From Bradysia coprophila (taxonomy: Eukaryota; Arthropoda; Insecta; Diptera; Sciaridae): DNA of 64,000 nucleotides. The notes beneath the pieces were generated by a model that saw only the letters and a program-made list of their open reading frames with translations, did no database searches and was not told the DNA's origin. Each line of letters starts with the position of its first letter. The first letter of the stretch is position 1. The stretch spans positions 1,240,001 through 1,304,000 of the forward strand of contig NW_023503509.1 in the NCBI RefSeq assembly GCF_014529535.1. Reading direction: 5' to 3'. The position numbers and the translations under genes are program-made. Positions 52,701 through 63,865 of this stretch are shown here, piece after piece.

Positions 52701-55700
52701 TAGAAAAATCTGACGCTAAAATACATCGGCGAGCTGATAATTCTTTGAGCAAACAACTGGAACTACATTTTTACAACGTTTTTCTCCTGAGCTAACAGAA
52801 TCGTTCTAAGTTTAAAAGCACGAAAATTATTCACTGAAAGTGTGGAGCGTCATAAAATGTTCAATTAATCTAAATTACGAACGGAATAAATCGGACGTGT
52901 AAGTAATGAACGTACGCATGGAATTGTGATGGTAAAAATATTTTTGTCGATTCGAGTCGTAAGCCAAAGCTTCATAAGTACTGGAAAGATGAAAGCTTCG
53001 AATGGAACTATCTATCACAGGGTTTTTTTTTTCTGAAAGCCAACATTATTTCACCTGATTGACGTTCACTGAGCGAGGGTACTTCCTTTAATGAATCATG
53101 GTAAATCAAGAAAATCACAAATGTTTTTTACTTGATTTACTAACTCAGAAGTGAGCACTCTCTTGTGACAGAGTCTGTGTAATCCAACTGCGATCGTTAA
53201 GTTCTATACCTTCATTCATCGAAGCTCGTCTGCCGTTTGTCATAGTTAAAATAAAATTTTCTTTGAAAAAACCACACAATTTTGTTGTTTAAATCCACAT
53301 TTATTGTTGTAATCCACTGAAACCATCATGTCGCCGTCTGAACACCACCAAATACTTGAGCTCTGAGATCTTTGCAATTTTTTTTCTTTTTCCTCTTCCA
53401 CCGAAATTTTCAACAAAATTAGCTATTATTACAGACAATGTGATTGACGTTCCATCGAAAGACATCGATCTAAGATTAATGCTATCCACTGCGGGATCAT
53501 CGCCGATATCAACCACTTCGTTTGGATCATCCCTTTCCGCAACTCCGTCCTCGGTCGAAGCACGGAAAAGGTCCGAAGATCGCAGCGTTGAAGAGCCGCC
53601 CGAGCAAAAGAAACGAAAGACTGAGAAGATCGACGGGTAAGTTTCGAGTCTTTGAAATTTGTTATTTTGTTTGTTTGCTCACTGTTTGCTTTCATTTCAG
53701 ATTATTCGGAAAGGAAGACGTGGATTTGAGAACTCAGCTTAGTCAAGCAATAACTCCGTTATTTCCGCCTGCAGTTCTCCCATCCGGTGAAGAGAAACCT
53801 GATTGGGCAACCATCAAGGTAACAAAATCCCATGGAATCAATGAGTGTCAGAAATTTCACTGTCTTACCTCATTTCCTTTCAAGGCTGACACACCAAAAT
53901 CGAACAAATCGAATTTCGACGCGGTTCGAGCTAAATTGGCTGAAGCTAGTCGACACCTGCCAAACAAACCCAATCGGAACAACGATATCGATCTGAGGCG
54001 ACGACACATCCGCAATTATATCGAAGACTCACAGGATGGCAGCGATGCAACGTTCAAAATCATATTGGCTCAGGCACAGGTGCAACTGGACAACGACGAT
54101 ATGAATTTGGAACAATACAACACTTTGATGCAACAAGTGGCTCAGGCGCACACAAAGTCGAAGAAAGAGTCGTTGAAGCGTAAGAATGATTTGGTCAGCC
54201 GATCCGGTTTGTCAATGGACAACAATGATCATTTCAGTTCGAGCAGTTCCGATTCGAATAATGGAAAATCGTCACGTAATGCCAAAAGAGATCGTCGTGA
54301 TAGTGATGGACCAGACAATGTGTCGTCAAAGGAAAATCGGAGCAATCGAAACCATAAGAGTTCCAGAAGACGAACCTCGAAGTGGTCATCCCGGGACAAG
54401 AGTCAAAATGCGATGCTCAATTTTCAACAACAACCCAGTTCGTCGCGTCAATTCAATGTCCAACATGTATGGCAAGACGAACAGCCAATGTTTCCACCGA
54501 ATATGATGATGAACAATCCGTACATGATAAATGCCATCCCATCGAATATACCCTGCATTAACAATCAACGAACCATCAACATTGACGGCATTCCACGCGA
54601 GATTCGTTTCTACGATGAAGTGGCCATTGCATTTATGAAAGAGAACGGTGGCGAACCAAAGGAAATAGGTTTTCAATCCGGAGAACGCCGGGTTCTCGTC
54701 GACAACAAGGACAGCATAGTGTTGGCCTTCAACGATTCCTATAAGCCATTTAAAATTGACGGTGTCAAGTACCAGATTCGATTTGGTTCACCGATCAGGG
54801 AACTGTACATTAACAACATGTGGTACGAATGTTTCTTCGGTGATCCACCCACCAACATCACACTGGACGGCAGAATTCGTCAATTTAAAATCGAAGGACC
54901 ATCGCCACAAGTGCGAATCGGAAATTTGCGCACTGATCTGGTGGTTGGGAAGATAGATTTGTACGTCGACGTTCATGTGAAAGTTTCGCTCTATTTGGAT
55001 GCGCAGGTGCAGCACTTTGAATTGGACAATCAGAAGCACACCGTTCAGTTTGCTGACTATTTCCTTACCGTATTGATAGACGGTGAACAGTTCGGCGTCG
55101 AATATGGTGGTATGCCAAAGAAAATCAGGTTTGGCGGACGTGATCATTATATCCGATTCTCCATAATGCCAGATGGCGTTGTCCCGGGGATGATGTACAT
55201 AAAAAATATGCTGCGAACCGAACGTCATCGTGGGATCCAGTCGCCTCTACCGACAGTGTACACTGAATTAATAATGCCACTCATTCCGTCTGTGAGCAAT
55301 GTCAATGTCATGCCAGAAATCGCAGCTGTGGCTCCAGTATTACCAGCTGGTTCAGTTAACGAAGTTCCTTTAACGTCAATGGTTCCAGCTGCCCCATCGA
55401 TAAACATCGATGATTTGTTCCAGAAATTGTTGGCGTCCGGCATCTTAAACAACACAACCAAAGCGGAAACAAAGGAAAAGTCAAAGGAGAAACCGAAAAC
55501 AATATCGTTAGCCAAGCCCGATACCCTGAAGTATCGTCAACAGACTCACATTCATGTCCTGTTTTCTGGCATGCAATGTAGCAGCTGTGGAGTTCGTTTT
55601 CCGCCAGAACAGACCGTTAAGTATAGTCAACATTTAGACTGGCATTTCCGGCAGAATCGTCGCGATCGTGATTCGACTCGACGGGCGCACTCTCGTCGGT

Positions 55701-57395
55701 GGTATTACAATGTGGAAGATTGGATTCAATACGAAGAAATCGAAGACCTAGACGAACGGGAACGCAATTGGTTCGAAACGCAACAAATGGAAATGGATAT
55801 GGCAAACGATGATTCGGCCCAGCGCAATGAATCACCGGTGCCGAGTTGTGTTGCAGGACCAGAAGATGTAGATAAAACATGTGATATGTGCCACGATCAA
55901 TTCGAAACATTCTACAACGAGGAAAATGAGGAATGGCACCTTAGGAATGCTATCCGTGTCGATGACAGAACGTATCATCCGATTTGTTTTGAAGACTGTA
56001 AGACTTCAGAGACATTGGACGAGTCTAGTATTAACAATGGTCTTCACGGCGACAATGCTGTGGAGCTGGCCTTGAAAACCGAAACAGCCGATGAGTCAGG
56101 TATGCCAATTTGCGACAGTTTATTCTCGGACTCGAAATTTCAATTTTCTTTTTTCTCCTCAATTCCAGTTGATCGAATTTTGCTTGACGATGACGACGAT
56201 GTCATTGTGTTACCGCAAGAGGAGCCTGTCATCACCGAAATTGTGGACGATGATGATACACCCACAGTTTCGTCCAGCATAGTGACTGTGGAGAAAATTG
56301 ATTCAACGTCCCAAGATGGTGCTAGCACATCCGGTGCGGTAACATCATCAACCAATGATGACGTGAACGCTACGTATGAATCGATTGGAAACGAATCGGA
56401 TCTTCAGATATTGGTGCCACAAATTTCGGTTGTTGATGTCGAAGATTTCGAGGACAAACCGATCGATTCGACGATACAATTGCCGGTTAAGATTAAGGAA
56501 GAACCCAAAGATGATGGCTACGACGAAGATGATGCGTTCGAAGATATTGGAACGTTTGAGGAGGCTACGACCATCGAAGATAACAGTGGTAAGTTTTCAG
56601 GGTTTTTTTTGCAAGGGAATGGGGGAGTAATGAAAATCGTTGGACAGTCTTGTTTGGAATTTCTTGCCACTTTCTAACATTTATCTCTTGCTAGTGTATT
56701 CGGTCACAGTTTATGACCGTCTGTTTGAACATGAATAGGGTTAGTACAATTCGCCTTGATGATAGAAAACCCGAGGGGTGACGCACTAAGGATTAAATGG
56801 ATTTAAATCCATTTAATCCCATGTATTTCTTGGATTAAATGTATTAAATGGATTAAATTTGAAGAAGTGCGTGACCCCTCGAGAAAACCACAAAAAAATT
56901 TAGAGAAGAGAAGTTTGACGAACTTTAAACAGCACTAGTTCTATAAAACAAAATGCAACCATCGTACCCGTGCGACAATTATTTTTTTTTCCTTTAATCT
57001 CTACAGCGGATGGCTTTACACCTGTGGCTATCGTATCAACAACGCCGAATACCCAGCCTGCACCGTCAACGCATCAAACACAAGCGTCAATGTACACCAG
57101 TCTGGACGGTCATGTTCAATTGCAGGACGCAGCACCGGCAACAATCGGAATGAATAAGATTAAGATAAACATAACGAAAAATGTAACGAAAACTGCAATA
57201 AAGGCTAGTGATAGTAATTTAGGTAAACAGAGCGAATTAGCCGCGACGAAAGCTAATGTAACCGACAAGAATAAAGAGGAAGAAGAACAAGAAATTACAT
57301 TTGAATACAAGGACACGATGAAAGGGGCGAATTTTAAGAAATTGCCAGCCGTTCGAAGTGGCACCGAAACGTCTGGTTTGTGCACCATAATGTAA
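43778..57395 (+). CDS. Pcf11: Pcf11 pre-mRNA 3'-end cleavage and termination factor
   Basis: Subunit of cleavage factor II. It binds the RNA polymerase II CTD and, with Clp1, couples cleavage to termination. There are ten coding exons: 43778-43936, 49646-49783, 49859-50182, 50250-50345, 50411-51317, 53435-53636, 53701-53818, 53885-56099, 56169-56588 and 57007-57395. Phases agree throughout and the sum is 4,968 nt, 1,655 aa. The CTD-interacting domain fills about residues 5-135 (NSKPLILMLTDVA, MKLPVLYLIDSIVKN). A coiled coil lies near 185-215 and a Ser/Lys-rich region at about 310-460. Repeated beta-like units (DGIPREIRF, IDGVKYQIRFG, YGGMPKKIRFGG) lie around 870-1090. Zinc finger 1 starts at C1212, the Clp1-binding segment with WYYNVEDWIQYEE near 1254, and zinc finger 2 at C1313. 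The protein ends CTIM. Two 3n introns (53819-53884 and 56100-56168) carry no stop. Identification is secure; splice details are from phase. Confidence 0.93.
44527..44566. repeat. Perfect 18-bp stem, 4-nt loop hairpin
   Basis: CTAAGAGTAATTATACCT, then AGAG, then the exact reverse complement. It is unusually perfect amid decayed repeats. Confidence 0.9.
45845..46068. mobile_element. MITE, family G, copy 3
   Basis: The left arm CTTCAGCTGATTTTCCACTG and CACTCATACAAACAAAACTGG mirrors the right arm GTTTGTATGAGTGAGTGAAC and CAGCTGAAAGTCAGCTG. The layout matches 17614-17847 with diverged sequence. Confidence 0.65.
48302..49383 (-). pseudogene. Possible decayed chemoreceptor-like fragments
   Basis: On the minus strand, 49383-49198 encodes 61 residues with a hydrophilic helix-like pattern and then a hydrophobic run (STILNLLFSTLSTL). 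About 49113-48990 reads QFNMDYCYFDDNSVF and SIVGAVNYL. Positions 48553-48302 contain a transmembrane-like run (VYHIATFLTYTIIVTTFQY). The TY-hydrophobic-QF-like ending and the FNxD segment faintly recall insect gustatory receptors, but the pieces are out of order and broken. This may equally be noise. Confidence 0.18.
51318..53434. other. Pcf11 intron 6 (2.1 kb)
   Basis: The preceding frame reads through the donor for 86 more codons (to 51577) and includes AATAAA at 51461-51466. A family F MITE is at 52422-52693. No gene is seen. Confidence 0.7.
52422..52693. mobile_element. MITE, family F, copy 2 (Pcf11 intron 6)
   Basis: TTACAATTATTAAACGTAAA to AGAATCAGCAAC at the left mirrors GTTGCTGATTCTGCACAAGC to GTTTAGTAATTGTA at the right. 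It is about 270 bp and colinear with 43299-43592. Confidence 0.8.
56772..56881. mobile_element. Small MITE in the last Pcf11 intron
   Basis: Terminal inverted repeats CGAGGGGTGACGCACT / AGTGCGTGACCCCTCG are flanked by a perfect 8-bp duplication AGAAAACC (56764-56771 and 56882-56889). The interior is built of GGATTAAATGGATT-like words around a small palindrome. It is 110 bp. Confidence 0.88.
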
Positions 57396-57598
57396 TTGGG
57401 GTGCGCAATTTTTAGTTAATTTCTTTCTTTTTGTTTTCCTATCAAAAACGCATCAAATAATCGATCAAGAACGTTGATCCCAAGGGAAATTTTTTCTTTT
57501 TGATGAAATTTTATTTTCAATTTTATGTGGTCGATTATTTTATGTGGTTGAAATTGTGCTGTAAACATTAAAAATCAAACAAACAAAAAAATTTACAA

Positions 57599-57604
57599 AA
57601 TAAA
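57599..57604 (+). terminator. Possible Pcf11 polyadenylation signal
   Basis: AATAAA about 200 nt after the Pcf11 stop, in A-rich sequence. A second AATAAA lies near 57870; I cannot choose between them. Confidence 0.4.
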
Positions 57605-58225
57605 TGAAAAGCAAACAAAAAAAAAATTATTAAAAATTTGTTCGATCAACAAAGGCAGAGAGTTGGTTCTTATTAGTTGCATATAGTTGGACAGTGGTTC
57701 GGTTAAATATATTTTTCACCAGAAATTGTACATTTTGTAATTTAGAACTTAAGATCATAGCAATAGCGACAGGATGTGTACATAATTTTCTATACTTATA
57801 AGGGAGAGCTAAATGAAATGGCAGAGTGATGTTAAGATGTGAACCATCAGCAGAACACTTGGGAGTTGAAATAAAAAAATTTAACACAAAACCAAAATTC
57901 TTTATGTTTTCCCCTCAACAACAATTTCTTTGAGAGATACAACCAGTCTAACAATCTTCGAGTGCTTTAACATTTCCAGTGTAACTCCTCAAGAGCTGTA
58001 ATCTTCCACAATATCAATCCTCGGGAGTGACGAGCCACTACTTCTCAAAAAATAGGAGTTCTGTAGACGAGACGAAAGTTGTCGCATGAAGGCCCTATGA
58101 GTTACAATACGGAAATACAAAAAAACACCAGGAAGCAGACCACACGAGAATCTAATAATGGGCTGAAAGTCAATGTTTGAAACATCAAAACGGACACCAT
58201 AGTAACATCATCTGTTTCGGCCTCG

Positions 58226-58426
58226 AGAGTACTTTTTGTATGAAATTTTATCCCCACTCTTTTTACAGTGTAAAATTTTGTATGGAGCACTGTCAAGTTT
58301 CAGTACCCTAAGCAAAAGTCCTATCTATGACAGCTGCCAAATAGAGTACTTTTTATATGAAATTTTATCCTCACTCTTTTTACAGTGTAAAATTTTGTAT
58401 GGAGCACTGTCAAGTTTCAGTACCCT
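58226..58426. repeat. 84-bp direct duplication, 117-bp period
   Basis: AGAGTACTTTTTGTATGAAA to AAGTTTCAGTACCCT is repeated 117 bp later with only a few mismatches (for example CCCCACTC against CCTCACTC). Confidence 0.85.
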
Positions 58427-60858
58427 ATTTAGAGTACCACTTTTGCTTGAAGTGCGTTGGATGAGCTCATTAAACAAACGAAGTATCGAAGATAATTTGA
58501 TATGGTCGAAAAAGAATGCATTTCAGTGTACTGATACTGAGAAAGGTAGTTCTATTAAGAGTGAATAAAGCTTGCTACTATCAAGCGGACCACAAAAATG
58601 CTCTTTATGAAGAGGTCTACACCAGCAAGACAACAATGGTTAAATGAAAGAACTCTCGCTTGAAAATCAATGTTTCATCTTTGGATAAACATTCAAAAAA
58701 TGGCGATGAGTGGAAGAGAATCTGATTACTCTTTATTATTCACGGATTATGCAGACCGGAATTTTTTCAGGAGCAGGAACTCGAAAACTGCGTCTTCGGC
58801 AAAGAAATGTTGCCAGCACCTAACATTTCTTTGATTTTCTACTCAACTGCAATTAGTTTAAAAGCACACGAGCATTGCGTTGCGGAGTCCTACTGAGTAC
58901 GGAGCATCTATCTGAGCAACGCAAAATTGGCTGTGTGTTTTCGGCCTTGAGAAAGCATTAAATACTGCAACGATCTACCAGATTTTAAAAGAGTCCCATA
59001 GTTCTTGCAACCTGCAACGATCTAAGCGTTTCGCAAATGGAACAAGACAAATAATGTTTGCATATCGAAGAAATTTGGTGACATTTTTCTGACCTATTTA
59101 TCGCATTTATTAAGATTTCTTCATTTGACTATTGCAATGTCATGTCAACAAAATTTATTTTACATCATTCAACGCGCTTCATTCAACATACTCCAAGTAT
59201 GGTATTGAAACTTGTATGACAATGTAAAAAGCCATTTCATACAACATAGTACTCTATTTGGCAGCTGTCGACTATGATCACACTTGCTTGAAGTGCGTTG
59301 CTTTATTCGATTTGTCAACCAAAAAAAGATATTTAAAACTGATGTGAAACCGCGCGCGATTATCGATTGTAAAGATTGTAAACCATGTCAAATAAAAATG
59401 CCCAGTGAAAAAAAAAAACAAAAAACTACTGGGCCTGCGCAGCCATCAATGTTATGACACCTTTGACACAGCATCCATTTTAGTTTTACACAGTGTTTAG
59501 TTCGCAACAGAAGTGAAAACAGTTCAAGTGAATAATTTTCTATATTTCAGTGACTTTAAGGATATTTTTCAAGTCCAAATCACATTCAATCGCAGCATGA
59601 AGGTATGCATCAAGTTTATAATCGTATTTTCGGTGTCGGTTAACAGCCTAATTGGAGCAAAATGAGTGAAATTCCATTTTCTTTCCGCTAATCTTTTCAC
59701 TGCACAATGGCGTGTGTCTTACTGCGAAGAAGACATTTTTCAAGAAAAGTGGAAATTTTCGATCTTCTAATGTTTCATGATTGAATGCGGTGATACGAGT
59801 AGAAGTGGCTGTTAATGGGATTCGATTTATTGATAAATAGGACGCGATTCGGGCGAAATAAACAATTCCCAATGCCATTCAATTTTAATATGGGGAAAAA
59901 ATCAGGTTACGTCAGCTTTTTTAATCGTAAAAAACGTAAAAACCATCGGACTGGTTTTGATTTTCCGATTTTTTCCATCAATTATTTAGAAAGGGCAACA
60001 CAGTAGTGTCGTTGTATATTTATGTCGGTTGTCTCTGTGTACAGTGAAATGTACTTCTGGCTCAAAACAATCTTGAAAATGGGTGATGTGTGTAATAACT
60101 TCTGTTCCAGTCATTAATTATCGCAGTCTATATTTACTTACGTATGACAGATATTCGTGTTCATTGTTGATAACGTGACCGATTTATTTATAAACACAGC
60201 CGAAAACTCGCGTCAAAATCTCTTATGTGTCTGCTTTTCAGGTCACTTCTTTTCAACTTTTTATAATTTTCTATCGTTTGCGGGTTGGTTAGTCGTTGAG
60301 TTCGACGCAAAAAAAAAGTATTATTTCTGAGTTGAGGCATTAAGTCGATTACTTATTCATTCAATTGGTTAATCGGTTCATATGCTTCACTCGTGCCTTT
60401 GAAGGAATGCGAGTTAATAATTTTATGAATTTTGAATTTTTTCACAAATTTTTTCAAATAAATAATTGAAATTGACCTAATTCACCCGATATTGTCGCGC
60501 TAAACCTGCCGGTGTTTCCAATTTCCATTAACTGCTTTCAACATTTAAATTCATCGGATAACAAAAAAGGTTTTTTTTTTGTTATTTAAATTATCGCTAC
60601 ACCATGTTTTGTACTACGTGTTTTTGCGGTAATTACCCGATACAAAAATATCAACTTGGAACTTCAGTTAATTTGTTATGACAGTGTTATCAGCTGTGTT
60701 GCTTTTGTTTTTTTTATTATTATTTCAAAAAAATTCAGCGTTCTGTTGTATACAGTAATTTCCACTGAAAAAATTGCTTGTTCTTATCGTTCGTGACAAA
60801 ATATTTGTTGTTATCAAGTGATTCGTTGAAGAAAAAAAATAAAATTAAAAACAAAACA

Positions 60859-60882
60859 ATGGAACGAATCAAATGCTTTTCG
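60859..60882 (+). CDS. Candidate short first coding exon (speculative)
   Basis: ACAATGG context, then codons for MERIKCFS ending TCG|GTAAAA, after an A-rich leader. It resembles a first coding exon of a gene continuing to the right. No partner exon is in the window. Confidence 0.15.
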
Positions 60883-61199
60883 GTAAAACCAATTTACGTC
60901 AAATGATGTCACATTCCATAAGTTTCGATATTGCCGAGAGACATCGTTTGTACAAACATTCGGAGTTGTTGTCATATGAATAGGGCTCAGGTCATATTAA
61001 TAATTGATTCAATTTTGATTGCCGTCTATCACAGCCTATACTTTCATTACTCGGTAAATTCATTAATATTTTTTTCATTTCTTATTTGGTTAACGGGTTG
61101 CCATAGTGAATGGTTTTGGATAACATCGAGTCGATCGATTATTGAAATTGTAAAATATTTGTACGGCGATCACTTTACTAAATACAATATTTTCGATTG

Positions 61200-61251
61200 A
61201 ATTTCTCAGTGGTTCACCACCAATTGAACAGCGATCGACCACTGAGAAATT
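61200..61251. repeat. Perfect 14-bp inverted repeat
   Basis: AATTTCTCAGTGGT at 61200-61213 is exactly complementary to 61238-61251, with a 24-nt spacer. Confidence 0.75.
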
Positions 61252-61351
61252 TATTTGAAAGTGAATGGAACGATGAGCAAAATTCGAATGTAGAACATGC
61301 ATCCAAAGTGAAACAATAATTGAGCGGCGAGTTCTGTCACAGTATTATACG

Positions 61352-61911
61352 CGAGGGGGAAACCACTGGCCAAAAGGGTAGCAAATCAATTTCTAATTCC
61401 TTTCAAATCCTTCAATTAACGGATTAATTCCTTTCGGCGGATTTGCACTTTGATTCCTATTATTTCCTCGTCTACTTTTTAGAAACAATTTTCTAAAAGT
61501 TTTCTTTATTTCGAAAATTTTCTTTAAATTTAAAGAAAACCGTCGAAATTGCTGTAGTTTCGTAGTTGCCGAAGTGTCCGGTAATTAATGGGAATTGAAG
61601 GAAATATTAGAAATTGAAGGAATTGATGGAATTACGAGGAATTGACTGGAAATACGATAAATTGAAAGGAAATGAAAGGAATCAGCGAATGCACTGTATT
61701 TTACAAACCTAGCCAAGACCGGAGACCGGTCATTCTTTCTTGTTTTCAGTTACTTCTTTCGTTCATCGTACCTATCCGTATTTCCTTTCATTTACGTTGA
61801 TTTTCTCGTATTTCCGGTCAATTCCTTGCAATTCCTTCAATTCCTATTAATTACCAGATGCTACGGCAATTCCTCCGATGGTGTGTAATCAATTACCCGA
61901 GTAGTCCCCTT
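61352..61911. mobile_element. Longer relative of the 36814-37164 MITE
   Basis: In the opposite orientation it begins CGAGGGGGAAACCACTGGCC and ends near GTAATCAATTACCCGAGTAG. Both ends and the CTACTTTTTAGAAACAATTT / TTTCTTTAAATTTAAAGAAA middle match the 36.8 kb copy. An extra internal segment is itself a loose palindrome of GGAATTGA-like words. The right terminus is degraded. Confidence 0.75.
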
Positions 61912-63741
61912 ACATCTTTGATCGTTGTGTACGATTTCAATTATAATTCCATATGAGACATTCAGACATCAATATTGAACACATATTTACGAATGCATGA
62001 ATATTTTAACGTTATAATATCGATCGCATGTTTCGCATGCATAAAGGAGAATCTATTGGACAGAAATCGATTGAAGCCACGATTCTACAAAGGCAGTGGG
62101 AAGTAATTTTTTGCCCATGGTGTACATCAAATCGTTTTGCTGGAATTTCCCGAAAATGTGCAAAAGTCTAACGAAAATGTAACGAGATATTGTTCTTAAA
62201 TTCGAGGAAATTACAGGGAAATTCTAGTATTCTCATTAGCCGTAAATATATGCCTTGCTCCCAAAATGTACTGTTTCTCATAAAACACCCGTATTTGCTT
62301 TTAATTACAAATTACACTTGTTCATACATTGTAGTTGTGAGTGTGTGGTTGTTTTTGCTATATTTTTTTTAATTTGACACTCTTGAACTGAGTCACACGC
62401 CAGTAAGCCAGTACGGAATCGGTTTTTAAAGTGACACGACGACTTAAGTTGATTTTTTTTTGTTCTCTCATTATGTGCTAAGAATGTATGTCATTGTGTG
62501 GTGATTTTTAATTTGTGAATTGTGGTAAGTTGAAGCTATTATTGTTGTCACACTCAATGTGATTCGGTAGCATTGTTTTCGACACCTCTTTTTAACCAAC
62601 TCTAATTTGCGACTAAAAGGGCGTAAAGGCCTGATTTCTGCCGGCAAATGGCTCCAATATCTACTTCTGCCTTCCCATTTCTATTTCTTCTTACATGTGT
62701 TTTTGCAACATCCTTTTCTCATTAAAATGTGTCTATGCCTGCTCCGAGATTGTCGCTGAATAAATTACAAAGAAATTTGGCCAATCGACTACGTACTATC
62801 AATCTGAACACCGCTTACATTAGACTGTCCTATAACCATTTTCGTTGTACTTTAACTGAGACTGAATTTCCACCTTGTAATTAACCAACAAAAACCATTT
62901 CGAATTCGACAAATTGCACTGGAAACACTTCATCAACAGATTTCGGACTTGAGAAATTTTTCGTTGCAAGGAAAATTTCGTAAATGTGTAACAGTCGCGA
63001 TTGATTTTATTTGCTTTGAAAACATATAAATCGACTAGAGAAATTTATCGATTTCAACACACAACGCTGTATGTAAAATTAATTATTTACGCTGAAGGCG
63101 TAAACAATTTTCATGTAGTTAGTGTAACAGTAACTGTTGCAGTGCACGTACGAAAACAACAGTTCAACAGTTGGCCGATTTAAGCATACATCGGCGGCAA
63201 AGGCAAGTTCGGAGTGTTTCTAATTCAGCCTTCTTTTGTACCTAAATGAAATTAAACTCAACGTTTGCTCGGTGAAAATAGACTGTGCATGTGAAATGGT
63301 TGCTTGTATAATTGGAAAGAGATTTTTCACTTCACAATTGATGATGATGTGTGCGTATGTGATACAAAATAAAAAGGTTATGAGTGTCAGTTAAATAATT
63401 TGATTAATTGAACGCGAATTGTATGTGCACGCATTTCCAATTTTCATCCAATTAATGGAATTTTATTCTCTCGTTCTCTATCCGGTGCGAGTGTTGCTTA
63501 GATGTTTCCAACAAAATATTACCGCATCCACCAGCGAAATTTATTTTTATCGATGATTTACCTTGGTATACGGCACTTTTAATTCGACTTAAATGCTTAG
63601 ATTCACTTCACTGTTATAAACGAATTGCTAACTGGCGGAAAGCAAGCTCTATTTTTAGAGTAAATTCGCTTTTCCGTCGATCAATTAAGAGAGATCAATT
63701 AAAATCCAATTAACATTCCAATATCACACTAATTTTTAGTA

Positions 63742-63865
63742 TGTTACGTCACTGTTTGTAAATATTTCTTTTGGTAAGTATGAGGTTTGCGGAACGAGCC
63801 GAAGGCGAGTGAAGTAATCACACGAGCCAAAACCTGCATTTTCAAACAATGACGTAACACATTTA
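63742..63865. mobile_element. Foldback element with GAGCGAAGGCGAG core
   Basis: TGTTACGTCACTGTTTGTAA at the left mirrors TTTCAAACAATGACGTAACA at the right, enclosing GAACGAGCCGAAGGCGAGTG. The core resembles that of the element at 1785-2000. Confidence 0.6.

Larger units (their letters stand above)
57396..59354. other. Pcf11 3' UTR and downstream region
   Basis: Contains the 84-bp direct duplication at 58226-58426. A partial inverted relative is near 59190-59310 (TACTCTATTTGGCAGCTGTC, TTGCTTGAAGTGCGTTG). No gene is seen. Confidence 0.6.
59355..63285 (+). repeat. Diverged second copy of the Pcf11 5' region
   Basis: 59355-59865 aligns colinearly with 41705-42240, and 62750-63285 with 42585-43005. 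Shared blocks include TTTTCTATATTTCAGTGACT, the ATGAAG-GT donor (59597-59604) and AATTATTTACGCTGAAGG. About 2.9 kb is inserted between the two halves of this copy. It might drive a paralogue whose coding exons lie past the right edge, or be a dead partial duplication. Confidence 0.65.

Noticed and set aside
59648..60006. Open frames next to the duplicated Pcf11 exon 1
   Set aside because: They fall in sequence homologous to Pcf11 intron 1, so they are not conserved coding sequence.
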